A stretch of DNA of 40,191 bases, taken from positions 1 to 40,191 of the forward strand of contig DATJYN010000189.1 of NCBI GenBank assembly GCA_035499575.1. The letters run 5' to 3'. The position numbers were made by a program, and so were the translations under genes. Below the pieces are notes generated by a model, which had not been told where the DNA came from, ran no database searches, and saw nothing but the letters and a program-made list of their open reading frames with translations. Positions 1-9,993 of this stretch are shown here, in pieces (the first letter of the stretch is position 1; every line of letters starts with the position of its first letter). Source of the DNA: RBG-16-66-20 sp035499575 (lineage in GTDB: Bacteria; Pseudomonadota; Gammaproteobacteria; Burkholderiales; SG8-39).

Positions 1-304
1 GTACACCGAGCTGCAGATCAACCTGCCCACCGCGGACGCCGAGAAGCAGCTCGAGCGTCCCGGCGAGGTAAGCGTGCTGGTCGACGCGAAGGGCCGCTAC
101 GTCATCAACAAGGCGGCGGTCGAGTTCGCCAGCATCGAGCAGCTCGCCGGCGAGCTGCGCAAGGCGGGCTCGGGCCTGCGCGAGCCGGTGGTCATCATCA
201 GCGCGGACGCGACGGCGACGCACCAGTCGGTGATCCGCGTCATGGAAGCCTCGCGCCTCGCCGGACTGTCGCAGATCACCTTCACCACGCAGTCCGCCAA
301 GTAG
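1..304 (+). CDS. exbD: ExbD/TolR-family biopolymer transport protein, C-terminal part
   Basis: The reading frame is open from base 2 and stops with TAG at 302-304, leaving about 100 residues of a gene that begins before the window. The visible part is the periplasmic domain: a VLVDAKGRYVINKAAV strand pair followed by the EPVVIISADATATHQSVIRVM segment typical of ExbD/TolR (in the family, a parameter-like 'D..A....V..V...' helix). In the family, ExbD works with ExbB in the inner membrane and uses proton flow to energise TonB-dependent outer-membrane uptake. The N-terminal membrane helix with its key Asp lies outside the window. The stop overlaps the lpxK GTG by one base (TAGTG), the usual betaproteobacterial arrangement. 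TolR is the alternative, but the lpxK neighbour favours ExbD. Confidence 0.85.
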   Translation, partial: YTELQINLPTADAEKQLERPGEVSVLVDAKGRYVINKAAVEFASIEQLAGELRKAGSGLREPVVIISADATATHQSVIRVMEASRLAGLSQITFTTQSAK

Positions 305-1272
305 TGCGGCACTGGGGGAGCCGCGGCGCCATCGCCTGGCTGCTGTGGCCGGCCAGCCTGCTGTTCGCCCTGCTGGTTTCGATCCGAAGGCTGCTCTACA
401 GGCTGAATATCCTTGGATCGACGCACCCCGGCATCCCCGTCGTCGTTGTCGGCAACCTGAGCGCGGGCGGCAGCGGCAAGACGCCGCTGGTCCTGCGCGT
501 CGCCGAGATCCTCAGGGAAAACCGCTGGAAGCCGGGCATCGTCGCGCGCGGCTACGGTGGTTCGGCCCCACAGCCGCGCGAGGCGACCATCGCTTCGGAT
601 CCGGCGGAGGTTGGCGACGAGCCGATGCTGCTTGCGCGCCGCAGCGGCTGTCCCGTGTGGGTGGCGCCCGACCGCGTGGCGGCGTGCCGGGCACTGCGCG
701 ACCAGCACCCGGATTGCAACGTCATCATCACCGACGACGGCCTGCAGCATTACGCGTTGCGGCGCGATTTCGAAATCTGCGTGGTGGACGGGCGCGGCTT
801 CGGCAACGGCTTTCTGCAGCCCGCGGGACCGCTGCGCGAGCCGGCCTCGCGCCTGCGCTCGGTTGACGCGGTGGTGGCGAATGGCGACGCGGGGGTCAAG
901 GGATACAGGATGGCGCTGGAGGGCGAAAAGCTCGTCCGCTTCACCGATGCGAGCGACGTGCGCACGGCAAAGTCCTTCGCGGGCAAGCGCGTGCACGCGG
1001 TAGCGGGAATCGGCGACCCGCAGCGCTTTTTCCTGCAGCTCGGGCGCTTCGGGCTGAGAGTGGTGCCGCACCCGTTTCCCGACCACCATCCGTTCAGCGC
1101 CCGGGACTTCGAATTCGGCGACGAAGATCCGGTCGTGATGACCGAAAAGGACGCGGTAAAATGCAAGCGTTTCGCGCAGGCGCACTACTGGGTTTTTCCG
1201 GTGAGCGCGTCGCTCGATCCCGCCTTCGAACGCAGGCTGCTGGAGAAGCTGGGTGGATCCAAAGCTGCTTGA
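304..1272 (+). CDS. lpxK: Tetraacyldisaccharide 4'-kinase (lipid A)
   Basis: 322 residues, the usual LpxK length. LpxK phosphorylates the 4' position of the tetraacyldisaccharide lipid A precursor at the inner membrane, using ATP. Visible features are an N-terminal hydrophobic anchor (about residues 10-30, IAWLLWPASLLFALLVSI), the P-loop GNLSAGGSGKTPL near residue 50, the VARGYGG motif, the DDGLQH motif and the HPFPDHHPF segment near the C-terminus. The start is GTG at 304, sharing its first base with the exbD stop; this puts the membrane anchor at the expected distance from the P-loop. Translation is probably coupled to exbD. The 3' end overlaps the next gene by 20 bases. Confidence 0.95.
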   Translation: MRHWGSRGAIAWLLWPASLLFALLVSIRRLLYRLNILGSTHPGIPVVVVGNLSAGGSGKTPLVLRVAEILRENRWKPGIVARGYGGSAPQPREATIASDPAEVGDEPMLLARRSGCPVWVAPDRVAACRALRDQHPDCNVIITDDGLQHYALRRDFEICVVDGRGFGNGFLQPAGPLREPASRLRSVDAVVANGDAGVKGYRMALEGEKLVRFTDASDVRTAKSFAGKRVHAVAGIGDPQRFFLQLGRFGLRVVPHPFPDHHPFSARDFEFGDEDPVVMTEKDAVKCKRFAQAHYWVFPVSASLDPAFERRLLEKLGGSKAA

Positions 1273-1435
1273 AATCCTCGTGTGCCCGCTCTGCAAGGGG
1301 CCGCTGGTACACCGCCAGGCGGCCGGCGAGCTGATCTGCAAGGCCGACCGCCTGGGCTTCCCGATCAAGGACGGAATCCCGGTGATGCTCGAGGAAGACG
1401 CGCGCAAGCTGCCGGCGGAAGAGGAAGTGGCCTGA
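1253..1435 (+). CDS. Trm112/YcaR-family small zinc-ribbon-like protein
   Basis: A 60-residue protein beginning MDPKLLEILVCPLCKGPL, the hallmark of the bacterial Trm112/YcaR family. The CPLC pair is present. The second half has only one Cys (ELICKADRLGFPI), so a full four-Cys zinc site is not seen, as in many bacterial members. The segment GFPIKDGIPVMLEEDAR is the conserved family C-terminus. In eukaryotes and archaea Trm112 activates methyltransferases; the role of the short bacterial version next to kdsB is not established. The GTG start lies inside the end of lpxK (20-base overlap), and its TGA overlaps the proposed kdsB CTG start, so lpxK, this gene and kdsB look translationally coupled. 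Confidence 0.88.
   Translation: MDPKLLEILVCPLCKGPLVHRQAAGELICKADRLGFPIKDGIPVMLEEDARKLPAEEEVA
1421..1427 (+). promoter_or_regulatory. Ribosome binding site deciding the kdsB start
   Basis: GAGGAAG lies four bases before CTG at 1432. It is the only Shine-Dalgarno-like sequence near the expected kdsB N-terminus and supports initiation at CTG. Confidence 0.5.
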
Positions 1436-2175
1436 CTTTCCACGTACTGATTCCTGCCCGTTACGCCTCGAGCCGGTTCCCCGGCAAGCCGCTCGAGGAC
1501 ATCGGCGGCAAGCCCATGGTGGTCCGCGTCTGCGAACGCGCGCAGGCGAGCGGCGCGCGCAGCGTGACGGTCGCCACCGACGACGCACGGATCCTGAAAG
1601 CGGTCGAGCAGCACGGGTTCCGCGCGCTCATGACGCGCGCCGACCACCCATCAGGCACCGACCGGATCGCCGAAGCCGCCACGGCGCTCGGACTGAAAGA
1701 CAGCGACATCGCGGTCAACGTGCAGGGCGACGAGCCGCTGATTGCGCCGGAACTGGTTCGTGCGGTCGCCGCGTTGCTGGAGCGCGACAGCGAGGCGGTC
1801 ATGTCCACTGCCAGCCACCCGATCCACGATCCCGTCCTGTTCGCCAACCCGAACGTGGTCAAGGTCGTCACTGACGCGCGCGGCTACGCGCTCTACTTCA
1901 GCCGCGCCGGCATCCCGCATTCCAGGGCGGGGAGGGCTGCAGCGCAGCGCCATGTCGGCATCTACGGATACCGGGTTTCGTTCCTGCAGCGCTACGCGTC
2001 GCTGCCGGTAGCGACGCTGGAGCAGGCCGAAGCGCTGGAGCAGTTGCGCGCGCTCTGGCATGGATTCCGCATTGCGGTATATGCCCACGGGGGCGAAATC
2101 GCGCCCGGCGTGGACACGCCGCAGGATCTGGATGCCGTGCGTAAAATGCTGGGCCAGGGGGACAAAAAACAATGA
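1432..2175 (+). CDS. kdsB: 3-deoxy-manno-octulosonate cytidylyltransferase
   Basis: KdsB makes CMP-KDO from CTP and KDO, activating KDO for the lipopolysaccharide inner core; it acts in the cytoplasm. The protein reads FHVLIPARYASSRFPGKPL at the N-terminus (nucleotide-binding loop), then VATDD, NVQGDEPLI and HVGIYGYR, all KdsB signatures. With a start at CTG 1432 it has 247 residues, matching the family length of about 250. No ATG, GTG or TTG lies in frame near this point; the next upstream in-frame ATG (1282) would add 50 residues read out of frame through the Trm112-like gene. CTG overlaps the upstream stop as CTGA and has GAGGAAG four bases before it. The TGA stop overlaps the adk ATG (ATGA). 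Function is near certain; the start codon is inferred. Confidence 0.93.
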   Translation: MTFHVLIPARYASSRFPGKPLEDIGGKPMVVRVCERAQASGARSVTVATDDARILKAVEQHGFRALMTRADHPSGTDRIAEAATALGLKDSDIAVNVQGDEPLIAPELVRAVAALLERDSEAVMSTASHPIHDPVLFANPNVVKVVTDARGYALYFSRAGIPHSRAGRAAAQRHVGIYGYRVSFLQRYASLPVATLEQAEALEQLRALWHGFRIAVYAHGGEIAPGVDTPQDLDAVRKMLGQGDKKQ

Positions 2176-2825
2176 GAACGATATTGCTCGGGCCGCCGGG
2201 TGCGGGCAAGGGCACGCAGGCGAGCTTTCTCACGAAGCACTTCGGCATTCCGCAGATTTCCACCGGCGACATGCTGCGCGCTGCGGTGAAGGCGGGCACG
2301 CCGCTGGGCCTTGCGGCAAAGAAGGTCATGGATTCCGGCGCGCTGGTATCGGACGACCTCATCATCGGCCTGGTGCAGGAGCGCCTGAAGCATCTTGATT
2401 GCGTCAGGGGCTACCTGTTCGACGGCTTCCCACGCACCATCCCCCAGGCGGAGGCCATGCGCGCAGCCAAGGTTGCGCTCGATTTCGTGCTCGAAATCAA
2501 CGTGCCGGCCGAGATAATCGTCGCGCGCATGAGCGGCCGGCGCGTGCATACCGCCTCGGGTCGCAGTTATCACGTGAAATTCAACCCGCCCAAGGTCGAC
2601 GGCAAGGACGACGTGACCGGCGAGCCGCTGATCCAGCGCGATGACGACAAGGAAGAAACGGTGAAGAAGCGCCTCGAGGTCTATGTCAAGCAGACGCGGC
2701 CGCTGGTGGACTACTACAAGCAATGGGCTGCCTCAGGCGAGCCCGGCGCGCCGCGGTACCGCAGCATCTCCGGCCAGGGTTCCGTAGAGGAAATCAAAAC
2801 CAGGGCGCTTGCCGCCCTGAAGTGA
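2172..2825 (+). CDS. adk: Adenylate kinase
   Basis: 217 residues, the long form with a LID domain. Adk interconverts ATP + AMP and 2 ADP in the cytoplasm. The P-loop is GPPGAGKGTQ at residues 7-16, followed by the STGDMLR AMP-binding segment and FDGFPRT. The LID (GRRVHTASGRSYHVKFNPP, then DVTGEPLIQRDDD) lacks the four zinc-binding cysteines found in Gram-positive enzymes, as expected for a proteobacterial form. The ATG start overlaps the kdsB stop by four bases (ATGA), so it is the last member of the exbD-lpxK-trm112-kdsB-adk run. A terminator-like hairpin follows at 2879-2903. Confidence 0.97.
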   Translation: MRTILLGPPGAGKGTQASFLTKHFGIPQISTGDMLRAAVKAGTPLGLAAKKVMDSGALVSDDLIIGLVQERLKHLDCVRGYLFDGFPRTIPQAEAMRAAKVALDFVLEINVPAEIIVARMSGRRVHTASGRSYHVKFNPPKVDGKDDVTGEPLIQRDDDKEETVKKRLEVYVKQTRPLVDYYKQWAASGEPGAPRYRSISGQGSVEEIKTRALAALK

Positions 2826-2840
2826 TCTCCGCGGTGATGC

Positions 2841-2877
2841 GAAAGTCGCTGATTTCCTGCTAGAATTCGCGACTTTC
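2841..2877. repeat. 9-bp perfect inverted repeat around the hppA -10
   Basis: GAAAGTCGC (2841-2849) and GCGACTTTC (2869-2877) are exact reverse complements. They are separated by 19 bases that contain the -10-like TAGAAT (2861-2866). The placement suggests an operator. The repeat could also fold in RNA reading through from adk. Confidence 0.6.
2858..2866 (+). promoter_or_regulatory. Putative extended -10 promoter for hppA
   Basis: TGCTAGAAT has the TGn extension and a 5/6 match to TATAAT. No clear -35 is seen 16-18 bases upstream. The predicted transcription start is near 2873, giving a leader of about 50 bases. The 14 bases 2858-2871 recur exactly upstream of rpsT. Confidence 0.5.
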
Positions 2878-2878
2878 C

Positions 2879-2903
2879 TGCAGGCCCCCAGCCTGCAATT
2901 TTT
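2879..2903 (+). terminator. Terminator-like hairpin between adk and hppA
   Basis: TGCAGGC (2879-2885), the loop CCCCA and GCCTGCA (2891-2897) form a perfect 7-bp stem, followed by TTTTT at 2899-2903. It has the form of an intrinsic terminator and would end adk transcripts. If the -10 at 2861-2866 is used, it lies inside the hppA leader and could act as an attenuator or a 5' stabilising hairpin. Confidence 0.7.
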
Positions 2904-2925
2904 GAGTAAAAGAGGGGAACAAGCA

Positions 2926-5001
<2,076 letters not shown>

Positions 5002-5011
5002 GGCGGCGCGC

Positions 5012-5478
5012 TCAGCGCAGCGCTGCGAGGATATCGTCCACGCAGCGCCCCGGAGGTCGCGCGATGTCCACTTCGATGGCGTCCGGCGGCGGTTCGAGTG
5101 TCGCGAACTGGCTTTCCAGCAGCGAGGCCGGCATGTAGCGGTGCTTGCGATCGGCGAGGCGCGCGCGGATGAGTTCCAGGTTGCCGCGCAGGTGCACAAA
5201 CCGGCAGTCGGCGATTCCGCGCGACAGCACCTGCCGGTAGCTGCCCTTCAGCGCCGAGCAGGCGAGTACGGCGTTTTTTTCGCCGAGCAGCTTGCCGTTC
5301 AGCAATTCAAGCCACGGCTGGCGGTCGGTATCGGTAAGCGGCGTGCCGGCAGCCATCTTCGCGACGTTGGCGGGCGGGTGGAATTCGTCCGCGTCGAGGA
5401 ACGGGTAGTCGAGACGCTCGGCGAGCAGCCGGCCGACGGTGCTCTTGCCGCAGCCGGACACGCCCATCAGGACGACGA

Positions 5479-5482
<4 letters not shown>
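5012..5482 (-). CDS. gntK: Gluconokinase
   Basis: 156 residues, a normal GntK length. The enzyme phosphorylates D-gluconate to 6-phosphogluconate with ATP in the cytoplasm. It begins MIVVLMGVSGCGKSTVG with the P-loop GVSGCGKST; DADEFHPPANVAKMAAGTPLTD is the gluconate kinase signature, followed by ACSALKGSYR. The ATG at 5482 overlaps the stop of the 6-phosphogluconate dehydrogenase gene (ATGA on the minus strand), so the two genes form a coupled pair in which GntK makes the substrate of Gnd. The longer open frame upstream is the other frame of gnd and was not used. Confidence 0.95.
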
Positions 5483-6387
<905 letters not shown>

Positions 6388-6409
6388 GCGAACCTCCGTC
6401 CGCCCATTC

Positions 6410-6415
6410 TATAAT
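6410..6415 (+). promoter_or_regulatory. Putative -10 for the first Bug receptor
   Basis: A perfect TATAAT lies in the 51-bp divergent gap after gnd. The -35 region is not recognisable. The start would fall near 6422, right at the strong ribosome site AGGGAGGAG (6424-6432), which serves ATG 6439. Confidence 0.5.
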
Positions 6416-6438
6416 CCGCCAAGAGGGAGGAGACCCGG

Positions 6439-7389
6439 ATGAAACGTGTTTTCATGTTCGCCGCCGCATGCCTGTTCGCGGCTTCGTCGTTCGCGCAGTA
6501 TCCCGGCAAGGCGATCCGCCTCGTGGTGCCGTTCCCGGCGGGCTCGGCGACCGATACCGTGGCGCGCATCATCGGCCAGTCGGTATCGGCGGCGGTCGGC
6601 CAGCCGGTCGTCGTCGACAACAAGGCGGGTGCCGACGGCGCCATCGCGGGAGCCGAGGTCGCAAAATCCGCGCCGGATGGCTACACGCTGTTCCTGGCGA
6701 CCAACAGCCCGATGGCGGTGGCGCCGGCGATGAAGAAAATCCCGCCCTACGACCCAGTGGCGGATTTCACGCCGATCAGCGACATCGGCCGCTATACGTT
6801 CTTTCTCTACATCAACGCGGAAACGCCGATCCGTACCTTCAAGGAGCTGGTGGCTTACGCGAAGGCCAACCCGGGGAAGCTCAACTACGCCACTGGCAAC
6901 ACGACCGGCATCGTCTCGTTTGCGCAGATGAATTCCCTCGCCGGCATCGACATGACCCACGTGCCCTACAAGGGGGAGCCGCAGGCGATCACCGACATCG
7001 TCGGTGGCCGCGTTCAGCTGCTGTGGGCGACGCCGACCACCGGCCTGTCGCACGTAAAGGACGGCAAGCTGCGCGCCCTGGCGACCAACCTCAAGGCGCG
7101 CTCGAACCTGCTGCCCGATGTGCCGACGATGGCCGAGGTCGGGATTCCGCAGTACTCCGTGGTGTCCTGGGCGGCGCTCTATGCACCCGCCAAGCTGCCG
7201 CGCGAGCTGCAGCTGCGCCTGAACAAGGAGTTCACCGACGCGATGAAGCGGCCCGACGTGGCCGCGCAGCTGGACAAGCAGGCCTTCCAGGTGACCGGCA
7301 GCACGCCGGAAGAGCTCGGCGCCTTCACCAAGGCGCAGTACGAGGCCTACCGCGCGATCTTGAAGTCGGTCGGCATGCAGCCGGAATGA
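6439..7389 (+). CDS. Bug/TctC-family periplasmic solute receptor (first of a tandem pair)
   Basis: 316 residues with a Sec signal peptide (MKRVFMFAAACLFAASSFAQ, cleavage probably after Ala-19). The mature protein starts YPGKAIRLVVPFPAGSATD, the Bug-family opening, and carries PDGYTLFLAT, YDPVADFTPIS, NPGKLNYATGN and VPYKGEPQA around the ligand cleft. In the family, Bug/TctC proteins are the extracytoplasmic receptors of tripartite tricarboxylate transporters; ligands range from citrate to aromatic acids and amino acids, and cannot be predicted here. No TctA or TctB membrane gene is in the window, so it is an orphan receptor. The ATG has AGGGAGGAG upstream. The second receptor follows after four bases. 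Confidence 0.92.
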   Translation: MKRVFMFAAACLFAASSFAQYPGKAIRLVVPFPAGSATDTVARIIGQSVSAAVGQPVVVDNKAGADGAIAGAEVAKSAPDGYTLFLATNSPMAVAPAMKKIPPYDPVADFTPISDIGRYTFFLYINAETPIRTFKELVAYAKANPGKLNYATGNTTGIVSFAQMNSLAGIDMTHVPYKGEPQAITDIVGGRVQLLWATPTTGLSHVKDGKLRALATNLKARSNLLPDVPTMAEVGIPQYSVVSWAALYAPAKLPRELQLRLNKEFTDAMKRPDVAAQLDKQAFQVTGSTPEELGAFTKAQYEAYRAILKSVGMQPE

Positions 7390-7393
7390 CGCC

Positions 7394-8344
7394 ATGATCC
7401 GCATCCTTGCGGTTTTACTCGCCGCGCTCGCCTGTTCGAGCGCGCTCGCGCAGTACCCGAACAAGCCGGTCCGGCTGATCGTGCCGTTTCCTCCGGGCGG
7501 CGCAGCCGAGCTCGGTGCGCGTATCTTCGCGCAGCCGCTTGCCCAACAATTCGGGCAAGTGGTGGTCATCGAAACCAAACCCGGGGCGGACGGCGCCATC
7601 GCATCGGAGCTGGTCAAGCAGGCGGCGCCCGACGGCTACACGCTGTACTACGCAACGGCGACTGGCATGTCCTACGTGCCGGCGGTGAAGAAGTCGCCGA
7701 CCTACGACCCGATCAACGATTTCACGCCGATCTCGATGGTCGGCACTTTCGGTTTCTTCGTGTTCTCAAACGCGGGTCTGCCGGTTGCCACCATCGGCGA
7801 GCTGATCGCATACGCGAAAGCCAATCCCGGCAAGCTCAACTACGGCACGGGAAATGCGACCAGCATCCTTGCCACGGCGCAGTTCGCGGCACAGCAGAAA
7901 ATCGATGTGGCGCATATTCCATACAAGGGCGACGGCCCGTTGTCGGTGGATTTGCTCGCCGGGCGAGTGAATTTCGCCATCGCCACGCCGGGCCTCGCTG
8001 CGCCGCACGTCAAGGAAGGCAAGCTGCGAGCGCTCGCGACCCTGCTTGAGAACCGCAATGCGCTCCTGCCAGATGCGCCGACGATGGCCGAAGCGGGCCT
8101 GGAGCGCGTGTCCATCACCCCTTGGGGCGGTCTCTTCGGCCCGGCGAAGTTGCCTAAGGAAATCGTTGACCGAGTTGCGCGCGACATCGCCGTTGTCCTG
8201 GCGAAGCCCGAGGTGAAGGAAGCCTTCGGCAAGATCGCTTTCGAGCCGCGCAGTTCAACGCCGCGGGAACTCACCGCCTTTGTCGCCGAGCAGCTGGAAG
8301 CCTACCGGCGCGTGGCGCAGCAGGTCGGGCTCAGCCTGGATTAA
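7394..8344 (+). CDS. Bug/TctC-family periplasmic solute receptor (second of a tandem pair)
   Basis: Also 316 residues, with signal peptide MIRILAVLLAALACSSALAQ and mature start YPNKPVRLIVPFPPGGAAE. It shares PDGYTLYYAT, YDPINDFTPIS, NPGKLNYGTGN and IPYKGDGPL with the previous gene, so the two are paralogues and probably a local duplication. Their ligand-loop residues differ: LATNSPM versus YATATGM after PDGYTL, and WATPTTG versus IATPGLA. They are therefore likely to bind different acids (inference). No TctA or TctB lies nearby. The TAA stop lies inside TTAA (8341-8344), where the reverse complement is the miaA stop. Confidence 0.92.
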   Translation: MIRILAVLLAALACSSALAQYPNKPVRLIVPFPPGGAAELGARIFAQPLAQQFGQVVVIETKPGADGAIASELVKQAAPDGYTLYYATATGMSYVPAVKKSPTYDPINDFTPISMVGTFGFFVFSNAGLPVATIGELIAYAKANPGKLNYGTGNATSILATAQFAAQQKIDVAHIPYKGDGPLSVDLLAGRVNFAIATPGLAAPHVKEGKLRALATLLENRNALLPDAPTMAEAGLERVSITPWGGLFGPAKLPKEIVDRVARDIAVVLAKPEVKEAFGKIAFEPRSSTPRELTAFVAEQLEAYRRVAQQVGLSLD

Positions 8345-9237
8345 GAAGCCCGGCCGAGCGCGTCCGCGAGACGCGCCGCCGGTTCGATTCCCGGGAGGCT
8401 GCGCAGCCAGGTGAGTTGGCGCTTCGCCAGTTGGCGTGTCGCGGCGACAGCTTTTTCCCTAAGGGCTTTTGCATCGAGGGCGCCGTCGAGAAATTCCCAG
8501 GCTTGGCGGTACCCTACGCAGCGCATGCTGGGTAGCTCCGCGCTCAGGTCGAACTTGGACTTGAGAATTTTCAGCTCTTCCACCAACCCGGCGCGCAGCA
8601 TTGCGTCGAAGCGTTCCGCAATGCGTTGATGAAGTTCGGCGCGGTCGGGTGGGATGAGGGCAAAGGCTCTAAGGTCGAAGGGCAGGGCGGGCTTTTTCCC
8701 GCTCTGGAAATCCGAAAGCAGCTTGCCGGTCGAGCGATGGACTTCCAGTGCCCGCTGGATGCGTTGCGCATCCGCAGCGTTCAGGCGCGCAGCGGTCCTG
8801 GGGTCCAGCTTCGCCAGTTCGGCGTGCAAGGCAGGCCAGCCCTTGCGGGCCGCTTCCCTGTCGATTTCCAGGCGGATGTCCGGGTCGGCTGGCGGCACAT
8901 CGTCCAGTCCCTCCGCGAGGGCCCGGTAGTAGAGCATCGTGCCGCCCACGAGCAGGGGTGTTTTGCCTCGTGCGAGGACGTCCTGCGCGATCCGCACGGC
9001 GTCGTCCCTGAAGCGCCCGGCCGAATACCGCTCGGTCGGGTCGAGGATGTCGATCAGGTGGTGCGCCACCGAGCGCCGTTCCGCCGCCGAGGGCTTGGCG
9101 GTGCCGATGTCCATGCCGCGGTAGACCTGCGCCGAATCGATACTGATGATTTCGACCGGCAGTTTGGCGGCGAATTTCATGGCAAGCGCGGACTTCCCGC
9201 TCGCCGTAGGCCCGAGCAAGGCAAAAGCCTTCTTCAA
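8341..9237 (-). CDS. miaA: tRNA dimethylallyltransferase
   Basis: 298 residues. MiaA transfers the dimethylallyl group to N6 of A37 in tRNAs reading UNN codons. It shows the P-loop GPTASGKSAL at residues 9-18, the substrate motif SIDSAQVYRGMDIGTAKP, LVGGTMLYYRAL, NAADAQRIQRALEV and the C-terminal TRQLAKRQLTWLRS. The start is TTG at 9237, which overlaps the SDR stop (TTGA) and follows GGGAGG; a start further upstream would read through the SDR gene in another frame. The order mutL-SDR-miaA implies one operon; mutL and miaA are often direct neighbours in proteobacteria. The stop codon is shared within TTAA with the convergent receptor gene. Confidence 0.95.
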   Translation of the reverse strand: MKKAFALLGPTASGKSALAMKFAAKLPVEIISIDSAQVYRGMDIGTAKPSAAERRSVAHHLIDILDPTERYSAGRFRDDAVRIAQDVLARGKTPLLVGGTMLYYRALAEGLDDVPPADPDIRLEIDREAARKGWPALHAELAKLDPRTAARLNAADAQRIQRALEVHRSTGKLLSDFQSGKKPALPFDLRAFALIPPDRAELHQRIAERFDAMLRAGLVEELKILKSKFDLSAELPSMRCVGYRQAWEFLDGALDAKALREKAVAATRQLAKRQLTWLRSLPGIEPAARLADALGRAS

Positions 9238-9992
9238 CGACCTCCCGTAACGTCGAGTATCGCCCCCGTCGAGTACGAGGCTTCCTCCGACAACAGCCAA
9301 AGGATGGCGCGCGCCACTTCCTCGGGTTCGCCGCCGCGCTTCATCGGAATGGTGGCGCGCAGGCGCTCGATGCGGTTCGGCTCGCCGGCGCCGGCGTGGA
9401 TGCCGGTGTTGACGAAGCCGGGCCGCACGCAGTTGACGCGGATGCCGTCGTCGGCGACTTCCTTCGACAGGCCGATGGTCATGGTGTCGATGGCGCCCTT
9501 GGAGGCGGCGTAGTCCACCCATTCGCCGGGCGAACCCAGGCGCGCCGCGCCGGACGAAACGTTCACGATGGCGCCGCCCTTGCCGCCGTGCTTCGTCGAC
9601 ATGCGCTTGACGGCCTCGCGCGCACAGAGGAAGGCGCCGACGATGTTGACGGCCATCAGGCGCTGCAGGCGGGCGGCACTGACCTCGTCGACGCGCGCCT
9701 TGGTCGCGACGATGCCGGCATTGTTGACCAGCGCAATGAGCGGGCCGAGCGAGCGGTCGCAGGCGTCGAACAGATGCAGCACGTCCTTTTCCACCGATAC
9801 GTCGCCGGGAACCGCGATGGCGCTGCCGCCATCGGCGCGGATGTCGCGTACCAGGGTCTCCGCGGCGGCGCTGTCGCGCAGGTAGTTCACGCAGACGGCA
9901 TAACCACGCTGCGCGGCGAAGCGCGCGGTGGCGGCGCCGATGCCGCGCCCGCCCCCGGTGACGATCATGACGCCGGCGCTCTTTGTCGCCAC
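9234..9992 (-). CDS. Short-chain dehydrogenase/reductase
   Basis: 252 residues, a classical SDR. The cofactor motif TGGGRGIG is at residues 12-19, LVNNAG near 88-93, catalytic Ser at about 147, and YAASK with Tyr161 and Lys165. The C-terminal SYSTGAILDVTGGR is the usual SDR closing strand. The sequence resembles the YgfF/glucose-1-dehydrogenase-like group; the substrate is unknown. The GTG start at 9992 lies one base after the mutL stop, and its TGA overlaps the miaA TTG. It is thus inserted between mutL and miaA with no room for its own promoter and is presumably co-transcribed. Confidence 0.88.
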   Translation of the reverse strand: MATKSAGVMIVTGGGRGIGAATARFAAQRGYAVCVNYLRDSAAAETLVRDIRADGGSAIAVPGDVSVEKDVLHLFDACDRSLGPLIALVNNAGIVATKARVDEVSAARLQRLMAVNIVGAFLCAREAVKRMSTKHGGKGGAIVNVSSGAARLGSPGEWVDYAASKGAIDTMTIGLSKEVADDGIRVNCVRPGFVNTGIHAGAGEPNRIERLRATIPMKRGGEPEEVARAILWLLSEEASYSTGAILDVTGGR

Positions 9993-9993
9993 G

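Noticed and set aside
97..1647. Long minus-strand open frame (516 codons) opposite lpxK and kdsB
   Set aside because: It is antisense to well-recognised genes, has an Arg/His/Ala-rich composition typical of GC-rich shadows and shows no family motif.
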